DNA from: Bradyrhizobium sp. SRL28
GTDB taxonomy: Bacteria; Pseudomonadota; Alphaproteobacteria; Rhizobiales; Xanthobacteraceae
Reading direction: 5' to 3'
DNA length: 64,000 nucleotides
Assembly: GCF_018596315.1 (NCBI RefSeq)
Contig: NZ_JAHEAG010000001.1
Span: 124,001 to 188,000, forward strand
In this document: piece after piece, positions 1-9,003 of the stretch
How the letters are laid out: each line of letters begins with the position of its first letter
Position numbering within the stretch: position 1 is the first letter of the stretch
Translations under genes and position numbers: made by a program
The notes under the pieces: model-generated
The model's database searches: none
What the model was told of the DNA's origin: nothing
The model's input: only the letters and a program-made list of their open reading frames with translations

Positions 1-218
1 AAGCCTTTTTCGCCGGCATCCCAATTGCCCGGCGGCAAATTGAACAACGCCTGCGTCAGACCGTTTTTCTGCAACCGTTCGCCGACGGCCTCCGCCGGAT
101 GATCGTAGGGAAACAGGAATTCGACCGCGGTGAAGCCCGCTTTCGCCGCTGCGTCGAAGCGATCGAGGAACGGTACATCCGTGAACATCATGGAGAGATT
201 GGCGGCAAAACGCGGCAT
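1..218 (-). CDS. otnI: 2-oxo-tetronate isomerase (hydroxypyruvate isomerase family), 3' part beyond window
   Basis: Only the first 72 codons lie in the window; the gene continues past base 1. The protein begins [20 protein letters not shown] and continues with [16 protein letters not shown], the N-terminal TIM-barrel strand pattern of the Hyi/OtnI family. The ATG at 218 follows an AAGGGG Shine-Dalgarno at a good distance. It lies 26 bases behind ltnD on the same strand, so the two are probably one operon. Family members isomerise hydroxypyruvate or 2-oxo-tetronate; the neighbouring ltnD and class II aldolase favour the four-carbon sugar acid role over glyoxylate metabolism. That choice is inferred from context. 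Confidence 0.8.
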   Translation of the reverse strand, partial: MPRFAANLSMMFTDVPFLDRFDAAAKAGFTAVEFLFPYDHPAEAVGERLQKNGLTQALFNLPPGNWDAGEKG

Positions 219-244
219 CGAGCGTCCCCTTCTTGATCTTGCTG

Positions 245-1159
245 CTATTTCGGCTCACCCGGCAGATGCGTGCCAGTGACCTTGGCATACATCCGCGCCA
301 CCGACGCGTCGTCATCGCGGCCCATGCCGGATGCGGCCGTCATCAGGAACATCTGCAGCGCGGCGGCGGCAACCGGCACCGGGAATTTCTGCGAACGCGC
401 CATGTCCTGGATGATGCCGAGGTCTTTCACGAAAATCTCTACCGCGCTGCGCGGCGCGTAGTCGCCGTCGAGCACGTGCGGCATGCGGTTCTCGAACATC
501 CAGGAATTACCGGCGGAGGCCGTGATCACCTCGTAGACCTTCCTGATATCGAGGCCCTGCTTGGCGGCGAAGGCGATGGCTTCGGAGGCGGCGGCGATGT
601 GCACGCCGGCCAGCAACTGGTTGATCATCTTGAACGCGGCGCCCTGGCCGGCGTCGTCGCCAAGCTCGTAGAGTTTTGCGGCCATCGCATCGAGCGCCGG
701 ACGGGCTTTGGCAAAGGCGGCCGGACTGCCGGATGCGAGGATCGTGAGCTCACCCTGCGCCGCCCGCTGCGCGCCGCCTGATATCGGCGCGTCGAGGTAG
801 TGCCGTCCGGTTCCTTCGAGTTGCTTCGCTAGCCGGCGCGCGACGTCGGGGTCCATCGTGGCGGAGGAGATGAACACGGCTCCCTTGCCCAGGGTTTCGG
901 CGACGCCATTGGCGCCGAACAGGATGGCTTCGGTTTGGGCTGCGTTGACGACCACGCTGACGACGATGTCGGCCGATTTGGCAGCCTCCGCTGGCGTGCT
1001 GGCGCCCTTGCCGCCGTCAGCCACAAACCGCTTCACCGAATCCGCCGAAACGTCGCAGCCGGTCACTTCGAGCCCGGCGCGGCGCAGCGAGGTCGCCATG
1101 CCGAATCCCATCGAGCCCAGCCCGATGACGGCAACGCGCGGTTTGGCGGATTCTGGCAT
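245..1159 (-). CDS. ltnD: L-threonate dehydrogenase / beta-hydroxyacid dehydrogenase family
   Basis: A 304-residue cytosolic NAD(P)-dependent beta-hydroxyacid dehydrogenase. The N-terminal Rossmann motif is VIGLGSMG (residues 11-18), the substrate-binding motif is DAPISGG (123-129), and the catalytic KxxN is K177/N180 in FKMINQLL. Length and motifs are normal for the family. ATG 1159 is preferred over an upstream GTG at 1174 because GAGGGA precedes it at 7 bases. The gene leads otnI and is divergent from the class II aldolase at 1281, which supports oxidation of a four-carbon sugar acid such as threonate. Close relatives include GlxR and 3-hydroxyisobutyrate dehydrogenase, so the substrate is an inference. 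Confidence 0.75.
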   Translation of the reverse strand: MPESAKPRVAVIGLGSMGFGMATSLRRAGLEVTGCDVSADSVKRFVADGGKGASTPAEAAKSADIVVSVVVNAAQTEAILFGANGVAETLGKGAVFISSATMDPDVARRLAKQLEGTGRHYLDAPISGGAQRAAQGELTILASGSPAAFAKARPALDAMAAKLYELGDDAGQGAAFKMINQLLAGVHIAAASEAIAFAAKQGLDIRKVYEVITASAGNSWMFENRMPHVLDGDYAPRSAVEIFVKDLGIIQDMARSQKFPVPVAAAALQMFLMTAASGMGRDDDASVARMYAKVTGTHLPGEPK

Positions 1160-1280
1160 GCGGCGGTCCCTCACATGGTTTCATTCTAGCCGCCATTGGC
1201 TGGCGGCTCCTTGCCTCTGGGTATCACGGCTTGGCCGCGCTGCCAAAGCGTGAGACAAGGCTTCAAAACGGGGTCAGTTC

Positions 1281-1943
1281 ATGAGCGAAACCAGGATCCG
1301 CGAGGAAATCTGCCGCCTCGGCCGCTCGCTGTTCGAGCGCGGGCTGACGCCGGGCTCCTCGGGCAATATCAGCGTGAAACTCGATGACGGCGGCTGGCTG
1401 GTGACCCCGACCAATGCGTCGCTCGGCTCGCTGGACCCGGCGCGGATGTCGCGGCTTGGCCCCGACGGACGGCTGGTCTCCGGCGATGCCCCGACCAAGG
1501 AAGTCCCGCTGCATACCGCGCTCTACCAGACCCGCACCGCCGCACGCGCCGTGGTGCATCTGCATTCGACCCACTCGGTGGCGTTGTCGATGCTGCCCGA
1601 GATCGACCCCCGCGCCGCGCTGCCGCCAATGACGCCGTATTATTTGATGAAGTGCGGCCACACCGCGCTGGTACCGTATTATCGGCCCGGCGATCCGGCG
1701 GTGGCCGACGCCATCAAGGGGCTGGCCGGGAAATACTCGTCCGTGCTGCTCGCCAATCACGGGCCGGTGGTGTCGGGCGACACGCTGGAATCCGCTGTTT
1801 ACGCGATCGAGGAACTGGAAGAGACAGCGAAACTGTATTTGCTGCTGCGGGGGCTGAACCCGCGGTATTTGTCGCCAGAACAGGTGAAGGATTTGACTAA
1901 GACGTTCGGGTTGACGCTGCCGGAACATGACGAGCATTCGTAG
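1281..1943 (+). CDS. otnC: 3-oxo-tetronate 4-phosphate decarboxylase (class II aldolase/adducin family)
   Basis: A 220-residue zinc-dependent class II aldolase-fold protein. The metal site is visible as H93 and H95 in VVHLHSTHS and H160 in ANHGP; E74 in TKEVPLH is the usual catalytic glutamate. The oxyanion/phosphate loop PGSSGNIS (24-31) is present. In the oxo-tetronate pathway the enzyme decarboxylates 3-oxo-tetronate 4-phosphate to dihydroxyacetone phosphate; the assignment rests on ltnD and otnI next door. Unusually, it is divergent from ltnD-otnI rather than in the same operon, and no four-carbon acid kinase (otnK) is in the window. Another aldolase substrate remains possible. Confidence 0.72.
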   Translation: MSETRIREEICRLGRSLFERGLTPGSSGNISVKLDDGGWLVTPTNASLGSLDPARMSRLGPDGRLVSGDAPTKEVPLHTALYQTRTAARAVVHLHSTHSVALSMLPEIDPRAALPPMTPYYLMKCGHTALVPYYRPGDPAVADAIKGLAGKYSSVLLANHGPVVSGDTLESAVYAIEELEETAKLYLLLRGLNPRYLSPEQVKDLTKTFGLTLPEHDEHS

Positions 1944-1958
1944 CGATCGTATGCCGAA

Positions 1959-2448
1959 CTCTCTCCACGTCATTGCGAGCGAAGCGAAGCAATCCAGGGG
2001 CCACAGAAAAATTGATTGCTTCGGAGCTAACGCTCCTCACAACGCCGGCGGAGAGATCGGATGAAACAGCCCTGCGTCTACATCGTGGCGAGCTGCCGCA
2101 ACGGAACACTCTATACCGGCGTAACAAGCAACCTGCCGAAACGGGCTTTTGAACATCGTGAAGGGCTGGTTGCTGGGTTTTCAAGGAAGCACGCGTGCAA
2201 GCTTCTGGTTTGGTACGAACTTCACGACAGCATGGTCGAGGCCATTACGCGCGAAAAACAAATCAAGGCAGGTAGCCGCGCCAAGAAGCTGGCATTGATT
2301 GAGAGCCTTAACCCCAGCTGGAAGGATCTTTACGGCGATCTAATTTGAGTTCGTCATTTCGCAGAGTATAAGCCACAAAGCCGTCCGGACCGTCTCTGCC
2401 GTGAAATTTCTGGATTGCTTCGCTTCGCTCGCAATGACGTGGAGAGAG
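1959..2448. repeat. Perfect 39-bp inverted repeat enclosing a GIY-YIG gene (REP-A family)
   Basis: Bases 1959-1997 and 2410-2448 are exact reverse complements over 39 bases. The core, starting GTCATTGCGAGCGAAGCGAA, is the same palindromic repeat found at 25467, 26856, 31642 and 39921. An additional imperfect arm lies at about 2010-2040. The repeats bracket the GIY-YIG gene at 2061-2348. No target-site duplication is evident just outside the two ends. Whether this is a mobile unit or two independent repeats cannot be told from one copy. Confidence 0.85.
2061..2348 (+). CDS. Small stand-alone GIY-YIG nuclease domain protein
   Basis: A 95-residue protein consisting of one GIY-YIG (URI-type) domain. 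The motifs are VYI (residues 6-8) and YTG (18-20), the first positions diverging slightly from strict GIY. The conserved arginine is probably R28, followed by a helix rich in Glu (E60/E65) where the metal-binding glutamate is expected. The C-terminus NPSWKDLY is typical of this small family. The gene stands alone, on the opposite strand to the liv genes, between two inverted copies of the REP-A repeat. Family members are predicted Mg-dependent endonucleases of largely unknown role. A second, diverged family member lies at 21971-22291. Confidence 0.85.
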   Translation: MKQPCVYIVASCRNGTLYTGVTSNLPKRAFEHREGLVAGFSRKHACKLLVWYELHDSMVEAITREKQIKAGSRAKKLALIESLNPSWKDLYGDLI

Positions 2449-2466
2449 CCTGCCCTCCCCGGTGCA

Positions 2467-3171
2467 TCACAGCCCCAGATACGCCTTCCTTACATCCGGA
2501 TTGACGCGGATGTCCGCAGCACTCCCCTGCATCAACACGCGGCCCGTCTGCAGGATATAGGCCCTGTCAGCAATCTCCAGACACTCCGACATGCGCTGTT
2601 CGACGATCAGCACGGTCATCCCCGCGTCGCGGATGCGCTTCACCGCCTGGAAGATTTCATCGACCAGTTTCGGCATGATGCCCTGCGACGGCTCGTCGAG
2701 CATCAACAGCCGTGGCCGCGTCATCAGCGCGCGGCTGATCGCCAGCATCTGCTGTTCGCCGCCGGACAGTGTTTCGGCGCGCTGCTCCAGCCGTTCCTGC
2801 AGGCGCGGAAACAGTTGGAACACGAGATGCAGCGGCTCCTCGCGGTTGCTCTGGCCGCGAAAAAGATAGCTGCCGAGCCGCAGATTGTCGCGCACCGACA
2901 GCCGCGGAAACAGCCGGCGGTTTTCCGGCACATAGGCAATGCCGCGCGAGGTGATGACGTGCTGCGCCATGCCGTCGATGCGGGCGCCGTCGAACGACAC
3001 GGTGCCGGAGCGCGGACGTTCCGCGCCCGCGATCGATTTCAGCAATGTGGATTTGCCGGCCCCGTTAGCGCCGGCGACGCAGACGATTTCGCCCTTTGCC
3101 ACCTCGATCGAGACCGCCGAGATCGCGACCAGGCCCTGATAGGCGGTGGTGACTTCATGCACCGACAGCAT
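2467..3171 (-). CDS. livF: Branched-chain amino acid ABC transporter ATP-binding protein LivF
   Basis: A 234-residue cytoplasmic ABC ATPase of the LivF branch. Walker A is GANGAGKST (34-42), the signature is LSGGEQQM, and Walker B is LLMLDEPSQGI. It ends YLGL, typical of LivF. The start overlaps the livG end by 17 bases, so translation is coupled. It is the last gene of livKHMGF and with LivG powers uptake of branched-chain or other hydrophobic amino acids or related amides through LivHM. The actual ligand is not shown by the sequence. Confidence 0.92.
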   Translation of the reverse strand: MLSVHEVTTAYQGLVAISAVSIEVAKGEIVCVAGANGAGKSTLLKSIAGAERPRSGTVSFDGARIDGMAQHVITSRGIAYVPENRRLFPRLSVRDNLRLGSYLFRGQSNREEPLHLVFQLFPRLQERLEQRAETLSGGEQQMLAISRALMTRPRLLMLDEPSQGIMPKLVDEIFQAVKRIRDAGMTVLIVEQRMSECLEIADRAYILQTGRVLMQGSAADIRVNPDVRKAYLGL

Positions 3172-3892
3172 GACGGTCTCCCAGATAGGCGGTAATGACT
3201 TTCGGATCGCGGACGACGTCGGCAGGCTTGCCTTCGACCAGCACCTTGCCGAGATCGAGCACGATGGCGCGGTCGACCAGTGGCATCACGATTTCCATGA
3301 CATGCTCGACCATCAGCACGGTGACGCCGGTATCGCGTACCTTACGCACCAGTTCGACGCCGGTTTTGGCTTCGACCGGCGTCAGCCCGGTGAGCACTTC
3401 GTCGAGCAGCAGCAATTTCGGCTCGGTCGCAAGCGCCCGGGCGACTTCGAGCCGGCGCTTTTCGGAAGGCACGAGATCGCTGGCCAGCACGTCGGCGCGC
3501 GGGCCGAGTCCGCAGAATTCCAGCACCTGATGCGCCTTGCGGCGGGCATCGCGCATCACGGTGGTGCGGACCAGCGCGCCGACGATGACGTTGTCGATGA
3601 CCGTCATGGTCTCAAAACTCTTCACGACCTGGAACGTGCGGCCGATCCCGCGCTGGCAGCGTTCCGCCGCCGGCAATGCGGTGACGTCCTCACCGTCGAA
3701 GATGATCGAGCCTTGAGTCGGCGGCAGCACGCCCGCGATCAGGTTGAACAGCGTCGACTTGCCGGCGCCGTTCGGACCGATCAGGCCGACGATTTCGCCG
3801 CGTCCGACCGAGATCGAGACGTCGCTGTTCGCAATCAGGCCACCGAAGCGCTGCCAGACGCCGCGGGTTTCGAGGAGTGGCGCCGTCGTCAT
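3155..3892 (-). CDS. livG: Branched-chain amino acid ABC transporter ATP-binding protein LivG
   Basis: A 245-residue ABC ATPase of the LivG branch. Walker A is GPNGAGKS (39-46) and Walker B is [11 protein letters not shown]. It ends TAYLGD, a LivG-like tail. It overlaps livM by 4 bases upstream and livF by 17 downstream. Oddity: where the ABC signature (usually LSYGQ or LSGGQ) should be, just before [10 protein letters not shown], the protein reads DLVPSEK, so the serine-glycine-glycine loop is degenerate. The rest of the fold is intact, so it is probably functional with LivF supplying the second signature. Confidence 0.9.
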   Translation of the reverse strand: MTTAPLLETRGVWQRFGGLIANSDVSISVGRGEIVGLIGPNGAGKSTLFNLIAGVLPPTQGSIIFDGEDVTALPAAERCQRGIGRTFQVVKSFETMTVIDNVIVGALVRTTVMRDARRKAHQVLEFCGLGPRADVLASDLVPSEKRRLEVARALATEPKLLLLDEVLTGLTPVEAKTGVELVRKVRDTGVTVLMVEHVMEIVMPLVDRAIVLDLGKVLVEGKPADVVRDPKVITAYLGDRHAVGA

Positions 3893-4869
3893 CGTGCCGC
3901 CTCCTTACGCCCCAGCGAGAACAGACCGACCAGCCCCTGCGGCCGCGCCAGCGAGATCGCGATGATCAGGCCGCCATAGACGATCAGGTCGACACCGCGG
4001 CCGGAGCCGCCGGCGTAGGACCGCGTCAATTCCGTGAGCGGGATCAGAATGACGGCGCCCAGCATCGGCCCCCACAGCGTGCCGATACCTCCCAACACCG
4101 CGGGCAGCGCCATCAACAGCGAGATGTGAAAGCCCATGATACTCTCGGGATCGATATAGGAGACGAACTGCGCATAGAAGCTGCCGCCGACCGCGACCAG
4201 GAACGCCGATACCGCGGCTGCGCCCATCTTGGAATTGAAGACGACGACACCAAGGCTTTCAGCGGCGTCCGGATTGTCCTTCACCGCGCGCCACCAATAG
4301 CCCCATTTGGAATCTTCCAGCCACCAGGTGACGAACCAGGCGACGCAGGCCAGCGCCAGCGCGAAGTAGAAGTACGGCAGCTTGCTGCGCGGGAACTGGA
4401 ATTTCAGCCAACTGTCGCCGCGCACGGGAATCTCGATGCCCATTGCAGCACCCGCCCAATCCCAATTGTGGAACAGCAAGAGCCCGATCTCGGCGATGAC
4501 GATGGTGGCGATGACGAAGTAATGCCCGCGCAGGCGGAAGCAGGGATAACCGAGCGCCATGGCAATGACAGCGGAGATCACGCCGCCGCCGAGCATGCCA
4601 AACCACGGCAAGACACCGAACTTGGTGAACAGCAGCGTCGTGGTATAGGCGCCAATCCCGAAATAGAGCGCGTGACCGAGCGAGATCTGTCCGCAATAGC
4701 CGGAGAGGATATTCCAGCTCTGCGACAGCGCCCCCCACATCAGCGTCAGCACCATGATGTTCTGGACGTAGGAGTCCTTGACAAAGAGCGGCACCACGGC
4801 TGCCGTCGCGGCAAGACAAAATGCGACGATGAGGTCGCGGCGGCGGCTTCTGGCGAAATTCGTATCCAT
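3889..4869 (-). CDS. livM: Branched-chain amino acid ABC transporter permease LivM
   Basis: A 326-residue polytopic inner-membrane permease of the LivM type, with about nine hydrophobic segments. The family motif region [20 protein letters not shown] lies near residues 50-70. The C-terminal [19 protein letters not shown] is a recognisable LivM ending. ATG 4869 overlaps the livH stop as TGATG; a GTG at 4872 is the alternative. It forms the transmembrane channel with LivH and is energised by LivG and LivF. Confidence 0.92.
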   Translation of the reverse strand: MDTNFARSRRRDLIVAFCLAATAAVVPLFVKDSYVQNIMVLTLMWGALSQSWNILSGYCGQISLGHALYFGIGAYTTTLLFTKFGVLPWFGMLGGGVISAVIAMALGYPCFRLRGHYFVIATIVIAEIGLLLFHNWDWAGAAMGIEIPVRGDSWLKFQFPRSKLPYFYFALALACVAWFVTWWLEDSKWGYWWRAVKDNPDAAESLGVVVFNSKMGAAAVSAFLVAVGGSFYAQFVSYIDPESIMGFHISLLMALPAVLGGIGTLWGPMLGAVILIPLTELTRSYAGGSGRGVDLIVYGGLIIAISLARPQGLVGLFSLGRKEAAR

Positions 4870-5747
4870 CACATCGATCCGAACAGGCCGCGCGGCCGGA
4901 TGAAGACGACGAGGAGATAGACCGCGTAAATGCCGACCGCCTTGAGCGAAGGCGGCAGGAGCATTGCGGTCGTGGCCTCGACGAGGCCGACGATGATGCC
5001 GCCGGCGAAGGCGCCGAACACGCTGCCGAATCCGCCCAGCGCCACCGTCACATAGGCGATCAGCGCGAACGAAGCGCCGACGTCGGGATAGATGTAGAAG
5101 AAGATCGCCATCACGGCGCCGGCGAGGCCCACCAGCGCCGCACCAAGGCCCCAGCCCAGCGCAAACACCTTGTTCTTGTCGATACCGACCAGCGCCACCG
5201 CGCCGGCGTCCTCGCGGGTCGCCTCCAGCGCGCGGCCGAAATCAGTGCGGTTGATGAAGAGGTAGAGCGCGCCGAATGCGGCGATCGCGACCAGGGCGCC
5301 CACCAGTTGCGGCACCGGCAGAAAGATGCCCGCAACCGAAACCGTTTTGCCGCCGAGCCAGGAATGCGTAACGCTGCGGTAGTCCGGCGTGAAGAAGAAC
5401 TGCGCCACGCCGCGCATGACGATGGCGAGGCCGAAGGTGGAGAAGATCTGCACCATGCCGGCGTTGGCCTTGGCGCGGACCGCAAACCGCACGATCAACA
5501 GATAGGCCAAGGCTCCGAACACGAACAGCGCCGCGGCGACCAGCGGCGCCGCCAGCAACGGATCGATCGCGAAGAACACGAACAGGAAGAACGTCGCATA
5601 CATCGCGATCATCAGGAATTCGCCATGGGCGAAGTTCACGACGTCCATCAGGCCGAAGATCAGCGCAAGGCCTACGGCAATCAGCCCGTAGAGCAGCCCC
5701 ATCAACAGGCCGCTCGCCAGACTTTGGATAATGGTCTCGGCCGTCAT
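4869..5747 (-). CDS. livH: Branched-chain amino acid ABC transporter permease LivH
   Basis: A 292-residue hydrophobic permease of the LivH type. The N-terminal stretch LLYGLIAVGLALIFGLMDVV followed by NFAHGEFLM is the LivH hallmark. The C-terminus ends FIRPRGLFGS. ATG 5747 has a GGGGGAC Shine-Dalgarno. It lies 27 bases after livK and overlaps livM, consistent with one transcript livK-H-M-G-F. Confidence 0.93.
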   Translation of the reverse strand: MTAETIIQSLASGLLMGLLYGLIAVGLALIFGLMDVVNFAHGEFLMIAMYATFFLFVFFAIDPLLAAPLVAAALFVFGALAYLLIVRFAVRAKANAGMVQIFSTFGLAIVMRGVAQFFFTPDYRSVTHSWLGGKTVSVAGIFLPVPQLVGALVAIAAFGALYLFINRTDFGRALEATREDAGAVALVGIDKNKVFALGWGLGAALVGLAGAVMAIFFYIYPDVGASFALIAYVTVALGGFGSVFGAFAGGIIVGLVEATTAMLLPPSLKAVGIYAVYLLVVFIRPRGLFGSM

Positions 5748-5774
5748 GTCCCCCGTCCCCCTCGTGTTCGATGC

Positions 5775-7019
5775 TTATTTCATCGGCCAGACGGCTTCGG
5801 CGATCGCGGCCTGCGGCGGGAAGATGGTGACGAACTTGCCGCCGATATATTGCAGCAGCACCGGATCGGCGTCGTTGTTCTGGCCCAGCTCGTCGAACTT
5901 GACGCGCTTCCACGGCATGATGGTCTGCTCGCCCGGAATGTCGGTCGCCACCAGCGCCTCGCGGATCTTTTCGCCGTCGGTGGATTTGGCGCGGTTGATG
6001 GCGTCCGCCATCACCAGCAGACCCATGAACTGCCGCGACGTCAGGTCGTTGAAGTCCTTGCCCGACTTCTCCTTGAACATGGTGTTGATCGTGCCGACCA
6101 TCGGCCGCTTGGCGGCGAGATCGAGCGAGAAGCTGCCGCGCGAGATCACGCCTTCCAGCTTGTCGCCGACCGCATCATACAGCGCCTTTTCGGAGAAGCC
6201 GGCGTTCTGGGCGACGATCGCGTTCGGCTTGTAGCCGAGCTCGGCCATGGTCTTGACCAGCAGGATGCCGTCGGTGGTGTAGCTCGAGGGCATCAGCACG
6301 TCGGCGTTCGCCGTCTTGAGCTGCTGAACCTCCGCCGACAATGAGGGAGAATTGGAGCGATACTTGATGTCGGTGGCGATCTTGTAGCCGCGGTCGGCAG
6401 CCAGCTTGAGCTGGGTGTTGGCGGAGTCGGTACCGAAGATGGTGTCTTCGTGGAACAGCGACAGCGTGTCGATCTTGGCGCCCTTCTTCTTCATGGCGTC
6501 GAAGAAATTGAACATCGCGGCCGAGAACATCTCGTCATGCGGCGCGGCGCGGAAATAGAACTTGAGACCGCGCTTATGCAGGCTCGGCGAGGAATTGTCG
6601 GCCGAGATGAATGGGACCTGGTAGCGCTCGCAGACCTGGCTGACGGTGACCGCGACCGAGCTCTGATAGGTGCCGATGACGGCGCAAACCTTTTCCTGGG
6701 TGATCAGGCGTTCGGTCTCGGCGCGGCCCTTCTGCGGATCGGCCTGGTGGTCGGCGAACACGAGGCGGATCTTGGCGCCGCCGAGGCCGGGCAGGCCTTC
6801 GCCCTTTGCCAGCGGCAGATCGAAATCATGGTTCTTGTTGATGATGTCGAGCGCGGTCTCGAACGACTTCTGCGCATCGACGCCCATCTGGGCGCTGGCG
6901 CCGGAGAACGGATAGATCACACCGATCACCACTTCGGAAGTTTGTGCACGGGCCGCGATGGGTCCAAGTGCAGCAGCGGCGGTAGCTCCAAGCAAGACAT
7001 TCCGGCGCGTGATGTTCAT
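5775..7019 (-). CDS. livK: Periplasmic amino-acid-type substrate-binding protein (LivK family)
   Basis: A 414-residue type I periplasmic binding protein. The N-terminus MNITRRNVLLGATAAAALGP has a twin-arginine pair and hydrophobic core, with a likely cleavage after AARA (residue 25), so export may go through Tat. The mature start EVVIGVIYPFSGASAQMG is typical of the Peripla_BP_6 family. ATG 7019 has AGAGGA at 7 bases. Being the first gene of the liv set, it fixes the ligand; adjacent DUF1445 and carbamoylase-type genes hint at an unusual amino acid or amide rather than leucine itself (inference). Confidence 0.9.
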   Translation of the reverse strand: MNITRRNVLLGATAAAALGPIAARAQTSEVVIGVIYPFSGASAQMGVDAQKSFETALDIINKNHDFDLPLAKGEGLPGLGGAKIRLVFADHQADPQKGRAETERLITQEKVCAVIGTYQSSVAVTVSQVCERYQVPFISADNSSPSLHKRGLKFYFRAAPHDEMFSAAMFNFFDAMKKKGAKIDTLSLFHEDTIFGTDSANTQLKLAADRGYKIATDIKYRSNSPSLSAEVQQLKTANADVLMPSSYTTDGILLVKTMAELGYKPNAIVAQNAGFSEKALYDAVGDKLEGVISRGSFSLDLAAKRPMVGTINTMFKEKSGKDFNDLTSRQFMGLLVMADAINRAKSTDGEKIREALVATDIPGEQTIMPWKRVKFDELGQNNDADPVLLQYIGGKFVTIFPPQAAIAEAVWPMK

Positions 7020-7102
7020 GGCGATATCCTCTGTTGGATCGGCAACTATCGATGAAGCGGTTGATGGTTACGGTAAAGCCTCAATGCGTGGCATTGAGTG
7101 CA

Positions 7103-7924
7103 TCAAAGCACGGCAAGCTGTTTGTTCATGAGATCGGTCACCAGCATCAGCCCGGGTGCATGCGTAATGGCAAACGGCAGCTTCGCGGCTGCGATCACCG
7201 ATTGCGGCGTGACACCACACGCCCAGAACACCGGAATTTCGTCGGCGCCGATCGGCACCGCATCACCGTAATCGGGCTTGTTGATGTCGGCGATGCCGAT
7301 CGCATGCGGATGGCCGAGATGAACCGGCGCGCCGTGCACAGAGGGAAAGCGCGAGGTGATCTGCACCGCGCGGATCGCGTCCGCTGGCTTGAATGGCCGC
7401 ATCGACACCACCATCGGCCCCGCGAACGGCCCTGCGGAACCGCAGGCGATATTGGTGCGGTACATCGGCACGCGCAGCTTGCGCTCGATGTGACGGATCG
7501 GCAGGCCGTCCGCCAGCAATGCCTCCTCGAAGGAATATGAACAGCCGATCACGAAGGCGACGAGGTCGTCGCGCCAGTGCGCCGTGATGTCGGTCGGCTC
7601 TTCCACCACCTCGCCATCACGCCAGACGCGATAGCGCGGCAGGTCGGTGCGGATGTCGAGATCGATGCCGAGCGCAGGGATCCTGGGATCGCCGACATCG
7701 GACATGCCGATGATCGGGCACGGTTTGGGATTGAGCTGGCAGAACCGATGGAACGAGGCTGCGAGCTTCTCGGGCAGGATCACAAGGTTGCCCTGGACGA
7801 AACCGTTGGCGACGCCGGCCGTGGTGGCGGCCATGCCGCTGCGGCAGGCATGCCGGGCCGCGACGCTCGGCGATAAATCCGCCGTATCGTGGCCGCGTGT
7901 TTCCGTCCTCGCCAAGCTGGTCAT
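7103..7924 (-). CDS. D-glutamate cyclase family protein (DUF1445, putative hydro-lyase)
   Basis: About 273 residues. The family signature [14 protein letters not shown] followed by [11 protein letters not shown] and the early block [12 protein letters not shown] are present. Characterised relatives interconvert D-glutamate and 5-oxo-D-proline or are only called putative hydro-lyases. Several in-frame ATGs exist (7954, 7942, 7924); 7924 gives the usual length but the start is uncertain. The gene precedes livK on the same strand by 83 bases and may lead that operon. It is divergent from a LysR regulator, which may control it. The real substrate is unknown. Confidence 0.8.
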   Translation of the reverse strand: MTSLARTETRGHDTADLSPSVAARHACRSGMAATTAGVANGFVQGNLVILPEKLAASFHRFCQLNPKPCPIIGMSDVGDPRIPALGIDLDIRTDLPRYRVWRDGEVVEEPTDITAHWRDDLVAFVIGCSYSFEEALLADGLPIRHIERKLRVPMYRTNIACGSAGPFAGPMVVSMRPFKPADAIRAVQITSRFPSVHGAPVHLGHPHAIGIADINKPDYGDAVPIGADEIPVFWACGVTPQSVIAAAKLPFAITHAPGLMLVTDLMNKQLAVL

Positions 7925-8044
7925 CGTTATCCCCGCTTCCATTCTTGTCGACATCCACTCCCGCATATGGCTATGATAATGTCTAATCGTCTTTTCTAAT
8001 CAAGTTCAATAAATTTTCATTATCAACCTGCGATCAGAGGATGC

Positions 8045-8962
8045 ATGACTGATTTCAAGGCAATTGAGACTTTCATGTGGGTGGTGACGCTCGGCAGCTT
8101 CCGCGGCGCTGCGCAGAAGCTCAACACCACCCAGCCCGCGATCTCGCAACGGATCGCCCAGCTCGAACGCGAGGTGGGCGTGAAACTCCTGCAGCGCGAC
8201 CGCCGCATGGTGCTGCCGACGCCAAGCGGCCGGCAGTTGATGGTCTATGCCGAGAAGCTGATCGGCTTGCGCTCGGAAATGCTGGCGGTCGTCGGCGACC
8301 GTTCGGCGATGCGCGGCGTGCTTCGGCTCGGCGTCGCCGAAACCATCGTCCACACCTGGCTGCCGCAACTGATCAAGAGCGTCAACCACGCCTACCCGAA
8401 CCTCTCGCTCGAAATCGAGGTCGACATCACCTCGAATTTGCGAACCCGGCTGCTCGCACAGGAAATCGAACTCGCTTTCGTGCTCGGGCCGCTGACGGCG
8501 CCGATGGTCAATAACCGGACGCTGTGCGATTATGCCATAGGCTTTACGGCCAGTCCCTCGCTCGGGCTCGGCAAACAGGAGCTGACCCTGCACGATCTGG
8601 CGAAATTTCCGATCATCACCTTTTCGCGCCGGACTCAGCCCTATGAGATCGTGCGTTCCCTGTTCAACCGGCCTGACCTGCCGCCGATACGGCTGCATGC
8701 CAGCGCTTCGCTCGCAACCGTCATCCACATGGCAATCGAAGGTCTCGGCATCGCCTTGATACCGACCGCAATCGTCGAGGACGACATGGCAAACGGGCGG
8801 CTGCAATTGCTATCGACCAATCTGCAGTTGGCGCCGCTGACGTTTTCGGCAAGCTGGCTCGCCTCCCCCGATACGGTCGCGGTGGAGCGCGTGGTCGAAC
8901 TCGCCGCCAGCCTGGCGCGAGGCGGCGTCATTGTTGACGCGCCGCCGCAGGCGCGTCATTGA
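8045..8962 (+). CDS. LysR-family transcriptional regulator
   Basis: A 305-residue LysR regulator. The N-terminal winged helix-turn-helix is at about residues 17-41 (GSFRGAAQKLNTTQPAISQR), followed by a linker helix and a periplasmic-binding-like effector domain from about residue 90 (LGVAETIVHTWLP). It is divergent from the DUF1445-liv genes across 120 bases and lies upstream of the amidohydrolase and dehydrogenase genes. By the usual LysR logic it probably regulates one or both of these neighbours; the effector is unknown. Confidence 0.92.
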   Translation: MTDFKAIETFMWVVTLGSFRGAAQKLNTTQPAISQRIAQLEREVGVKLLQRDRRMVLPTPSGRQLMVYAEKLIGLRSEMLAVVGDRSAMRGVLRLGVAETIVHTWLPQLIKSVNHAYPNLSLEIEVDITSNLRTRLLAQEIELAFVLGPLTAPMVNNRTLCDYAIGFTASPSLGLGKQELTLHDLAKFPIITFSRRTQPYEIVRSLFNRPDLPPIRLHASASLATVIHMAIEGLGIALIPTAIVEDDMANGRLQLLSTNLQLAPLTFSASWLASPDTVAVERVVELAASLARGGVIVDAPPQARH

Positions 8963-9003
8963 AAATGCGCACCTTGCATATCGTCTGAACTTCGGAACGG
9001 CCA

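Noticed and set aside
245..1943. Assignment of the first genes to a glyoxylate carboligase pathway (gcl-hyi-glxR)
   Set aside because: A class II aldolase next to these genes fits the oxo-tetronate pathway better, and no gcl gene is visible.
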